Both the position numbers and the translations under genes were made by a program. Below, piece by piece: positions 20,996 to 30,787 of a stretch of DNA of 64,000 nucleotides. The stretch spans positions 620,001-684,000 of the forward strand of contig OY751488.1 of NCBI GenBank assembly GCA_963565915.1, written 5' to 3'. The notes below the pieces were generated by a model. It did no database searches, was not told where the DNA came from, and saw only the letters and a program-made list of their open reading frames with translations. The stretch comes from Entoloma clypeatum (lineage: Eukaryota; Basidiomycota; Agaricomycetes; Agaricales; Entolomataceae). The number at the start of each line of letters is the position of its first letter. Position 1 is the first letter of the stretch.

Positions 20996-22880
20996 TCTTG
21001 CCTAAAATCTGTGAATGGATGGGGTTAAGTGGGTCAAAAACAGGTGCTGATGTGGGTTTTTCCTGATTGGGTTTTCAGGGTTGTTTTCGGGGAATTTTCG
21101 GTTGGTTCACTTTTCGTTGTAGATGATGGTTTTTAATAATTTGATTCACTATACTAATATAATACAAAATGACTACAAACTATACTATATATAAACTAAT
21201 TTGAGCATGAGGGTGTTGGACGCGAGGACGGTGGTTGGGGGATAAGGAGCGGCCGTTGGGCACGCGGGGAGGCCGTTGGGCCTGAGGGACGGTCGTTGGA
21301 CGCGAGGGGCGGTCGTTGGACACGGGGGGCGGCCGTTTCGCAAGAGGGGAGGCCGTTGTGCAGGAGGAGCGGCCGTTGTGCCCGAGGCACGGTCGTTGGA
21401 CACGAGGGGCAGCCGTTGGGCACGAGGAGCCGCCGTTGGGCATGAAGGAAGGTGGTTGGACGCAAGGGGAAGCCATAGGGCAGGAGACGCGGCCGTTAGG
21501 CAGAAGGGAAGGTGGTTGGATGCAAGGGGAAGCCGTAGGGCAGGAGACGCGGCCGTTGGGCACGAGGGATGGTCATTGGGCACGGGGAATGGCCATTTGG
21601 CACGAGAAATCGCCGTTGGGCAGGAGACACGGCCGTTGGGCGCAAAGGTAGGCCATTGGGCAAGAGACGCGGTCGTTGGGCGCGAAGGAAGGTGGTTGGA
21701 CGCCGTTGGGCAGGAGACGTGGCCGTTGGGTATGAGGGACGGTCGTTGGGCATGGGGAATGGCCGTTGGGTAGGAGACGCGGCCGTTGGGCAACAGGGAC
21801 GGCCGTTGGGCACAGAGGTAGGCTGTTGGGCAAGAAACGCGGCAGTTGGGCACGAGGGGTGGCTGTTGAGCCCACGAACCGGGCGATGATCGATGACGGG
21901 GGCAGAGCGAGGGGAGGCGTTGTGGGAAGTGGTTGGCAGTGGTTACATACTTAAAATTTTAAAGTTCAAATGACTCACTTCAGCGAGTTGAATCGGAGTT
22001 TGAATCGACTTGAAAAATCTTGAGTGTGCCAGCATAATGTGTCGTTGGTGCGAAGTCCGAACAGGTGCAACGCACCTTTTCGTTGCAAGGCTGGGAATTC
22101 CAGGACCATCAGGAAATTTCCCGATGGTGTCTCAATTCCCAACTTTCCCTGTCAGGGACCCCCTCAATCCCACAAGGGCCGGATTCCACCAGGTCCGATT
22201 TTGACTGGGGCTCATCTGGACGTGGTTATGGCTCGCAACTAGACCAATACTTATATTACAACCTCCACCTTGCGAAAAAAAATTAAAGAAAAGGACGCAC
22301 CCTGTCCGACATCGCCATACCTCAACGGCCTTCTCGATGTGGAAGTCGTTCAGACCCGTGGTTTGTTGTGTGTGACTGTCATTTTTGGCAAGTATTACGT
22401 CATAATTTGGGGTGTCAAAGACAGGAATCCGGTGACAGGAATCCAAGTGCTGGACGCCATGCCGTTTGCTTTATTGTTCAGACGTCCTTTCGACCCTTTG
22501 GCTGAAAGGGAAAGATGGTTTGCGTGCATGAAAGAACCCCTGTGGCATGCCATATTGATGCTTCAACAATGACGTTAGTAGTACTAGACGGTCAAGTGTG
22601 CGGTTTGAGTAGGAGTCTGACATCCTTCTGGAAAACATTTTCATTAAATTACATACATCCCCAACAGCCTGCTGGACAACATTGTCACAACATCGTACAG
22701 CAACTGCCATGTTCTCTGCGTGTACTATAAGACGGGACATACCTGCTCCAGGTCCAGGCAAGCTGACAGTCTCCCCCGCAACAAGACCCATTCACAAAAT
22801 AATATCACCTTCCGTACTTGCATTGTCTCATCACTTCTTGGAACCCTTGCTCACACTTACTTGCCTTAGCATCGCTCGAA
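20996..22880. other. Gene-free accessory stretch
   Basis: Contains AT-rich sequence to 21200, a 20-bp minisatellite (listed separately), and from about 22760 sequence that pairs in inverted orientation with 14145-14215. Open frames at 22010-22572 are short and not recognised. Confidence 0.5.
21210..21875 (+). repeat. Minisatellite, 20-bp unit, about 33 copies
   Basis: Tandem degenerate copies of GGCCGTTGGGCACGAGGGAN, mostly in perfect 20-base register. Open frames on both strands through this block are artefacts of the repeat (20 is not a multiple of 3, so the frame rotates). The same unit forms the array at 50197-50790. Confidence 0.85.
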
Positions 22881-23654
22881 ATGACCGACAACGTTCCAAA
22901 GGAGGTTGAAACTAACACGATCGGAGAGAACCGTACGTTGACCTATTTTTATCATCTTGGATCAATTCTTACACCATTGCTTCTTGTCTCTAGCATCGCT
23001 CGAGACGCCAACGACGAAAGTAACACGATCAGAGAGAACCGTATGTTGACCTGGCACCTTATCTTACCCATTCAATCTTTGTTCATGTGTTCCTTCTTCC
23101 CTCCAGCAACGATTAATATGACATATCGCGACAATAAAGTCGATTTCATTACCCCCTCGAGCGGAGATCGCATCACGAGCCTCCTTTTCACTGTCAAGGG
23201 TCTGTACATCACCAACGGACAAGATCCACAGACCAAGAACTGGGTTGAGCAAACGCACGATTGGTCTAGTGCCACTGGCAGGGGCAGCTTCACCTTCCGA
23301 GTGGGTCGCAAAAAAAGCTCCGCCGTTGCGAATTTTTGGAAACAGAATTTCGCGGCGCACGAGAGCACTTTTGGACACCACCCTGACGAGCTCAACTTTG
23401 CATTCTATGGGACGCTCGATGTAAACGTCAATGGACGCACGTTTCGCATTGACAAGTTTGGCCTCGCACAGGGTCAGTCTGGCAGCTCGAATAATTGGTG
23501 GGTCGCTGCTAGGGGAGCCACCAAAGGAATACATACGCAGATCACATGCTTTGGTTATGATGGGGCGGTGAAGCGTTCCTTCGAGATCTATCGTGGTGGG
23601 TTGACCGGGCCCGATGTGAATCTCGTTCGCTTTATTAGCACTCATTTAGCTTAG
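22881..23654 (+). CDS. Unrecognised conserved-looking protein, about 199 aa, two exons
   Basis: ATG at 22881; exon 1 22881-22932; intron 22933-23106 with GTACGT donor and CTCCAG acceptor; exon 2 23107-23654, phase consistent. The product has no signal peptide or membrane helix. It has aromatic- and glycine-rich beta-like segments (RITSLLFTVKGLYITNG, ELNFAFYGTLDVNVNGR, NNWWVAARG) and ends FEIYRGG...VNLVRF. This looks like a small soluble beta-rich fold, but I cannot name a family. The intron contains a second exon-1 like block (22993-23047) with its own GT donor; including it would shift the frame. Coding status is supported by an inverted paralogue at 13301-14096 whose divergence includes many conservative amino acid changes. 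Start could alternatively be upstream at 22818 in the same frame (no ATG seen there). Confidence 0.65.
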   Translation: MTDNVPKEVETNTIGENRTLTYFYHLGSILTPLLLVSSIARDANDESNTIRENRMLTWHLILPIQSLFMCSFFPPATINMTYRDNKVDFITPSSGDRITSLLFTVKGLYITNGQDPQTKNWVEQTHDWSSATGRGSFTFRVGRKKSSAVANFWKQNFAAHESTFGHHPDELNFAFYGTLDVNVNGRTFRIDKFGLAQGQSGSSNNWWVAARGATKGIHTQITCFGYDGAVKRSFEIYRGGLTGPDVNLVRFISTHLA

Positions 23655-24381
23655 AGTCTGATACTAACCGTAACGCCTCCTCTAGCCTATCAGTTGGAGT
23701 TTTTTCCTACGTATTTTTCAAATGTGTAACTGGGAAATTGGTTCCGAGTTCGAGTTTACGAGAACTCGACGAGCCTCATGCAAGATTTTGACCCGATTTG
23801 ATGCGATCTGTCCTTGTTTGCTGACAATGACACGAATCCCGTTTTGTGATCAGCGTCGCGAGTCTTGCTCCATTTCTGTCCCCTCCCGTCCTCCATCACT
23901 CTCCTCTCTCCCATGTCGTGTGCCAACAGTAAGTGACTGCAACGGGAGGCAAGAGGCGATGGGGCAATGCAGCACGCAACATGACGGCAAGCAGCGACAC
24001 AAGACGACAGGGCACCCGATCGGCAACGGGAGAGGGGGGACACGACTCGGGGGCACGGGGAAACAGGACGTGCAGGGCAGACGACGGTGGGATGAACAGG
24101 AGGGGAGTGAGGGGCATGCGATGGGGGACATGGAAATAATGCAATTTTTAACTTACTTAATGCAACTTGGTGGCATCCCAAGAACATGAACGCACTTATG
24201 TTTGACCCCGAGTGGGTGATTGTGAAAAAGCCAATGTTGGATCTTATCCAAGTCGGCGCTGGCGTGACGTCACCTTGAGCGCCAGAAAACAGGGATCACG
24301 TGATACATCATTGGCAACGACGGAATGTGGTTTGGCATTGTTTCAAACAGCGACGACGACGTCACGGTCGTCGTCCTCGCC
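23655..24381. other. Intergenic
   Basis: GC-rich block at 23830-24130 with rotating open frames but no splice-consistent gene. A plus-strand segment at 23738-23768 resembles 14668-14698 (TTCCGAGTTYGAGTTTACGAGAA). The promoter of the next gene has no clear TATA box. Confidence 0.45.
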
Positions 24382-27300
24382 ATGGACAAATTCGCAACTC
24401 TCGAGCCAGTCCGGCTCTATGCATCGTCAGCGGCATCTAGCGGCGCTCGTTTCCTCTCCCGTAGCAGCACCAAAGTCTCCGTCATCACGGTTCCTCTCAT
24501 CGGCCGGCTCCCGACCGATCTCCACCAGCTCATCCTCGACCACCTAGCGATCCCAGATATCCCAGCTTATTCCCGCGCCTCCCGCGCCCTAAATTCTCTG
24601 GTCAGAGATGGAAAGTTCTGGGAACCGCGATGGCTCGCGCTTGGAGTCGAGAAGTACGCTCTTGACACCGTGCTGGACGATCTTGAGGCGACCAAGAAGG
24701 TGAAAAAGACCGCGGCGCTGGCAGACAGGCCTCCTGTACTCTCTGTGTCCAACGATCTCGATGATTTTGGGGATTTCGCGTCTGGAGGGCCGCAGGACGT
24801 CTCTAATCCTGCCAACGACTTTGGGGACTTTGTCGGCGGGTCGTCGGGGGTGGCCAGACCGACTTCAGCGTTCACGATATTCACGGCCACGTCCTCTCCG
24901 TCGAAAAAGCACGTATATATGCGTGCGCATGACCTTTTGAAACCCGTCGCTGCCGCGTTGGGATCGAACCCACCCCACCTCGTTCTGGCTGCCTTGTCCG
25001 ACTTCCTCACCCCTTCCGGCTCATCGACGAAAACAGGCGCCATCCGGTCATCACAGGTATCACCTGCCGTCAGTTACCAACAAACGGCAAGAGCGCTCCA
25101 CCTCCTCGCTCTCTTCCTCTCGCCGGAGATCCAACCGCTGCGTATATGGCATTCGTTATCGACGTCGCTACGTGCGGCCATGGATAGGTTCGACGCGAAC
25201 ATGCTCGCGGCTTTCGATGGTGCTGATGGGAAGGGGGATGAAGAAGGCATGCGGGCCGCGGCGGCGGCGAGCTGGGAGGTGTGGGAGGCAGCTGGTCATG
25301 GAAAAGGGAAGAGCGTGGGTGACTGGGAGATGGGGAAGGTGTGGGCAGAGAAGAGGGAGATTTTTTATGAGCAGGGGAGGTGGGATCCGCTGGAAAACTT
25401 TACGTGAGTCCTCCCCCCCACACACACACGGGCGATGTGTGTCCCTCGTTGTGTGGTCTGATGAATTATCTGCAGGAAGGAAAACGAGCTCGACTTTGAT
25501 GCGATGGATGCGTTCATATCGTTCGTCCTGAAGGCTGTCGAGGAACACGGTTCTCGTGCTGTGCGAGTCTTTCCTCCAGTATCTCAGGTCGTCATTTCGT
25601 TCGCTGAACGCATCGCCCAAGAGGTCGTAAGTGGCTCCATCTTCACCCAAAATTTTCCCCCACTGCCAACTCACCATTGTCGAATAGGTTGGGGAATATG
25701 TCACGGCTCTCCTCGCCCGCGCACGGGAAGTCGGTGGGGCCGAAACCACTATATTTCTGCAGGCAACGGCGGCGTCGTTCAAGGAGGCTTGGAGGATGGT
25801 GGATGCTATCATGCTCGCTGCCGAAGCGCGAGGAAAATCCAGCAGGGATAGTGTTGGTTTCAAGCACGGTCAGAAGGAGACGGTGACCTCGGCGGAGAAG
25901 GAGAAGGAGCCGCCTGTTGTGCCAAGGACAAAGGCAGAGGATGTGGTGTGAGTACTTTCGGTTATCTGCATATTCCCATTCTCATAGCGATGGTGGATAA
26001 GATATCAAATGTTTGAAACCAACATGGACGAGTACCTCGACGAGGAGGTGGAGTTGGTCAAGAGAGCCTTTGATCTGATATGTAAAAACTGGGAGCGAGA
26101 GGTACGCCCACATCGCATATCATCTTGCCTTTCCGACAAGTCCCATTCCACAGCTTTCGAATTCCGGATACTCTCCCTTCTCCCCGCTTTCTCCAAACCC
26201 CAACAACACAGCTGCCGCGTCCTCTCTGTCCCTCCCTGCACCGACATCCCAACCGCGCTTCCTCTCCTCCCAGAACCCCGCACAGGTCAAGCGCAACGTC
26301 CTCGCGTCGTTCACGTCGGTGCTACTTCTGCCCGTTACGATCGTCCCGCGGGCAGTGGGGACGGTTGGCGGCGCGATCGTGACGGGGGGAAAGAGTCTGG
26401 GGATGCTGAATCCGGCCAAGTGGGGTGGGGTGTCTGGGGCGGGGGTAGAGAGGGTAAGTAAGACTGGGTGGGGGGCTGGCGCGAATGGGAGTGGGAGCGG
26501 GAGTGGTGGGTATAATCGGGGAGTGGTGGAGGAGGGGAAAGGAGCGGCGGTGTACGAGGTTGGGGACGATGAAGATGAGGATGCAGTTGACAAAGTGGGA
26601 GAGGGGCAGGGCGTGGCTGATGAATGGGGTGTGGGTGAAGAGAAGGATCCGTGGGGTGGGCACGATGCAGGTTCGTTTCTATTCTCTCAACCGCGTCACC
26701 TTTCTTGATATGACCTTCACCTTCACCTTTACCTTTACAGCTCTCTCGAAACGGCCGTCCGTGCCGTCTCTTCAACTGTCCAGCTCCAACGGCAGTCGGA
26801 CAACCTCCCTGAGCCCCATTTCTATATCTGGAATGACTCCTGCCACCAGCACGGTCTTGACGCCAAAATCTAGTGGTATGGATGGGATCAACAAGCTCGA
26901 CCTCCTGCTCTCGCTTGACGTGGCGCTGGAGATGATCCACGCAGACCGAGAATCACTGAAGCGGATGGAGACGTTCGCTGGGTACCCGGGGCACTATGGG
27001 CACCGCGTGCGGGACTCTATCGAGGAACTGTTTGTGTTGATGCTCGATGCGCTTGGGGAGGGGCATCTGAGGAAGGGGTTTGGAAGGTGAGAGAGAGGGG
27101 TTTGCCTCTCTCAAATCATGAATCGAGATTGACGTGTGTTTCTGGGTATACAGAGCGACGGAGCAGATGAGAGCTTACAAACCTGCGGATCATGAAGTGA
27201 CGACGAGCGTGGCGCCGTTGATGCAGTTCTTTGAGTTGGTGCATATTGGAGATACGATCCAGTCCATGGTGCAGGTCTATTTTGATAAAGAGCTGGTGAG

Positions 27301-28267
27301 GACACTTTGTGCTTGGAGTCGTAATGGAATATGCCTCACCACGTTTCTACCATAAGGCTCAGTATATCGACCGGACGGACTTTTTGAATCCTGTCGTCCG
27401 GGAGAAGAAGCGTTTCGAGAATGCTTTGGACGACGCGGTGGCGGGTGGCTTGAATGCGGGGACCGAAGTCTTGATGAATCAGGTCAGTTCTTTGTGTCTT
27501 ATCGTCGTTACATGACTCACGAGGAATGAAGGTGGACCACATCATCTTGACGTTGACGAGGCCAAGGGAGTATTACCCGCCGGAAGATGCCCCGTTAGAT
27601 CTCGGTCCAACCAAGGGGTGCACGGAGGCAATAAAGTGTTTGGAGAAGCATTGTAAGCTGCTCAAGGGAAGTACGAGTAAGGAGGTGCTCGAGGTATTCT
27701 ATCAAGAGGTCGGGATTCGACTCATTGCGTGTGTTTTTTGTCGTTCCTATTGACAAAAATAACAGAGGCTGACTGGAACGATTTTATTTCATTTTTCTAG
27801 AATCTTGCAGAAACATATCAAGCGGCAGATTATATCGCTTAATGGCGGGTTCCAGGTTATCGCCGATTTGAATACATATCATGCGTTCATTTCTTCGTTG
27901 AAGGTTTGTTTTTCTCTGTATATTTCATCTTTTTTCATGCTTCAAGCCCCTTGACTTGTAGATACCTGCTATCACGGCTGATTTCTCCCACCTTAAGATG
28001 TTGGGCCATGTTTACGTCGTCGAGGATGCCAAAGACCTCGCGCAGATCGTTCGAGATGTGACTCGGTACGGGGGTGCTTATAGACCAGAAGTAAGCATCC
28101 ATCTATCTTTTATATATATATATGCGAGATGCTTCACGCGCCAATCTTCTTATCCACAGGACATCTACGAGTTCATTCAACGCCGGTCGGATTGGAAGAA
28201 GATAGAGAAAATCGTGGATAAGACAATGTATAATTTGAGCTTCAAGGAAGATTGTGTAGTCTGTTGA
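24382..28267 (+). CDS. RCY1: Recyclin-1 / Pof6-type F-box and Sec10-like trafficking protein, 12 exons
   Basis: F-box protein that in yeasts acts in endocytic recycling (Rcy1) and cell separation (Pof6), binding Skp1 and membranes. Exons: 24382-25403, 25476-25626, 25688-25947, 26002-26101, 26154-26670, 26741-27086, 27154-27295, 27357-27482, 27532-27728, 27801-27903, 27962-28090, 28160-28267; all phases agree, giving about 1066 residues, close to family length. F-box near residues 37-80 (LPTDLHQLILDHLAIPDI). Two DDFGDF-like acidic motifs follow (residues about 132-153). The long helical second half matches the Sec10-like region. The protein ends DCVVC: Cys-Val-Val-Cys is a CAAX prenylation box, as in yeast Rcy1. 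I chose ATG 24382 (gccATGG, MDKFATLEPVRLYA) over the in-frame ATG at 24325 because the family begins close to this sequence. Exon 5 carries a Gly/Ser and acidic low-complexity linker. Confidence 0.88.
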
Positions 28268-28934
28268 GACGTTCTCTCCCCTTTTTGGGTGGCCGTTAAG
28301 ACGGGATTGCTTTCGTTCGAGAGGGAAGTATTTGATTATCCTTTGCCCCTCCCCTCTATGCGACGGTAGCAGGTACCATGGATATGTTCATGGTGTTCTG
28401 TTATTCCAAGGACGAAGGTTGTCATTGGGTGAGGGAAGAATCATGTACTCATTCCTTTGTATCGTTCGTTCTTCATGTTTCTCTCCCAGCGACGTCCAGC
28501 CGCCTCATCATGCATCATCGTCGAATCAACAATGCTCCTCCCTCTCGGAATGCAGCCCTCAGTCACTCCGAGCCGCATCTGTCTCTTTTCACAGGGCCTG
28601 TTCAATTTGGGGCACAGGAAAAGTTGCGCTGACCATATATTTCTGTCGTACTGAGGACTCGTGTGAAAACTCGACCAAGTATTGTGTTGGTATGGAGGCT
28701 TCTTTCCAAGTTTTTGAAAGGTCGGGGGAAATTTTTCGCACCTCTATGTCAAGGTTCAGCGAAAGTTTGACCAAAAATTGGCCAACATGTCACATGTCGG
28801 ACACGAAATCGTCCAACTGTCTTGTATCGGATAGGTTGACCACGTTGCTCTCATGTTCGCAGACTACTTACGTATTGGTGGGTGTACTTATTACGCTTTT
28901 CCCGATGGTAAGTAGATTTCTGCTAGCCTGAGGA
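28268..28934. other. Intergenic between convergent genes
   Basis: Likely holds 3' UTRs of the recyclin gene and of the decayed secreted-protein gene. Open frames at 28332-28931 overlap in several frames without coding features. Confidence 0.45.
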
Positions 28935-29552
28935 TTAAATGAGAGAGAGCGTAAGAGGTAAATGGTCCATCATAGACATTGGATTTCCTGGCCCGCCTGG
29001 ATACTCTCTTTCCTGTAAAAAGGAAATGCAAAGAAAATTTTTCAATGGGTGGGGGATGGTAAGAAATCGAATATAAAACTCACCATAAAAGTACTTTGAC
29101 GCCTGACTCCCAACAGGGCTCGCCCCTGCGGGAATTTGGAAGGAATCCTAACGGTGACGTTTTGGTACGCCCACCTACGGCCACGGATAGTCTTCGGTTC
29201 AAAGTTTCTGCCCACAGCAGAATCCCCGGATCCTTGGAGAGGTCGTGGGTGCACGTGTCTTTCCCCGTGTTGCCGCATGTCTGGAGACGGACGGTGATAG
29301 GCCTATTTCGCGCACATTCCATTCCTGGGTGGAAAAATGAGGCTCGGCATGCAGTAGGTTTTTAAGTTGACTTGTATGTGAAATGCGTACCGCTTCCTTT
29401 CTCTGAAGTTCGAAAGTAAAGTCGGTTCCTCTATGAAGGATTGTTATGCTGTTAGGAAGAGGCCACGTAATGGCCGCATGCTGGGCAGACGCGATGCTGG
29501 CGGCAATGAGGAGGGCAGTGACCGTTGTGGCAAGGCTGGAAAGGAGCTTCAT
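28935..29552 (-). pseudogene. Small secreted protein gene, apparently decayed
   Basis: Exon 1 (29552-29391) encodes a clear signal peptide (MKLLSSLATTVTALLIAA, cleavage near SASA-QH) followed by AAITWPLPNSITILHRGTDF, the start of a Kre9/Knh1-like extracellular fold common in basidiomycete secreted proteins. A 66-nt intron follows. Exon 2 (29324-29084) holds a TVRLQTCG...DPGILLWA block and a YQNVTVRIPSKFPQGRALLG block, which fit the family, but they lie in two different frames from each other and the first does not match the phase of exon 1. A GTGAGT donor at 29083 and an exon to TAA at 28935 complete the structure. Either two small indels have killed the gene or an unusual splice form exists. 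Not linked to any neighbour. Confidence 0.5.
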
Positions 29553-30787
29553 GGAATGGGTGCACTCGAGGGTCGAGAGGTGATCTGGGAGTCAGTCGAA
29601 TAACCTTATATTATCGGGAAGACGAATGAACATTGAGCAACGGCCCTGTAGATGTCCGAGTCGGCATGATGGCCGATAGAAGGGGACCCAAGTTATATCG
29701 GGTTAAGTTCTATGATATTATTGATTGAACCCGACTCACATTGAATCTCGTTCAACATCGCGCAAAAGCGCGACCCGTATCATGTACTGAATACGACCGT
29801 AAAATAGACCTCCAAAAGCTCCAACGGGTGCGGCTCCGACCGTATGATGGCACCCGTAATACCGTATGGTACGGTTATGGTGTGCAGGCCTGCGCAAGTT
29901 GGCACTGGCATCAAAGTGGCATGTAGAAAGCCGAGGGAGCGTCATTGCCTGAAACTTCTAAGCTCTGGGTGCCAGGGCCTTTTGCGGTGTGGGCACCAGT
30001 CGGTGAAACGTGAGGAAATAATACATTTTTCATTTCTTTGAAGAGAAGCACAATAAATTCCCTGCTATGTCCCACTTGATTTGAGGTAATGAGCAAGAGG
30101 TAGGTATTTGACCTTAGTTAATAACCTTCCTTCTATGAGGAGGGCAAGGACGCAAATGATGCAGGGAGGATCAGAGTTTCATGGAGTACGGCCTACGGCC
30201 CGACTCCGGAGCTCCAACCATAGCACGTGACCATAGGAGACCGTGGGGGGGAGATCCCCTGGAAGGTGAGGTGCTGGACGCTGGACGCGCCCTGAGTGAC
30301 GTGATCGTGTACTCCAGTGCTTTTGACTAGAATGGCACTACGATACGTTCGTTGACAATCATCGGGTGACATGGACTCTCGGTCGCGCGTATCCGGGTCC
30401 ATCTGATGCAACATCGCCGTTGACGGTACTTATGAAGATCAGTGCTCGGCGCCGTGGCGACGGCGTGAACGTTAAAAGATTTTCATACTTGTTCAAAGAG
30501 GACGAAGGAGGTCACTCACTTTAAGCAACGGCAATGCTTTGTTGCAATCGACATACTTTACTACAGCAACTCATGCTATCTCCTTCAATACGAATACATT
30601 AATATTGCCATTGGTATACATTGGCTGCAACGTTGCGCGTCGCCGATGAGGGCAATCGGACTTTGCGGCAGATGAAGGAGAAGAAACCCGTGCGGAGAGG
30701 ATGTGCGGCTCTGAAGGCGATCGTCGACGATGCCACTGATGACGGGAGAAGGGGACGTGCATTACGCCGGGTCTCGGGGGCGCCACA
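29553..30787. other. Intergenic
   Basis: No supported gene. Unremarkable composition; short open frames only. It contains the upstream region of the secreted-protein gene and the 3' flank of the kinesin gene. Confidence 0.45.

Noticed and set aside
21210..21875. CRISPR-like array
   Set aside because: Units are contiguous and degenerate with no spacers, in a eukaryotic genome; it is a minisatellite.
21180..21889. Proteins of 100-222 aa on both strands of the first minisatellite
   Set aside because: The 20-bp period rotates the frame and creates open frames in all directions; the translations are pure repeat.
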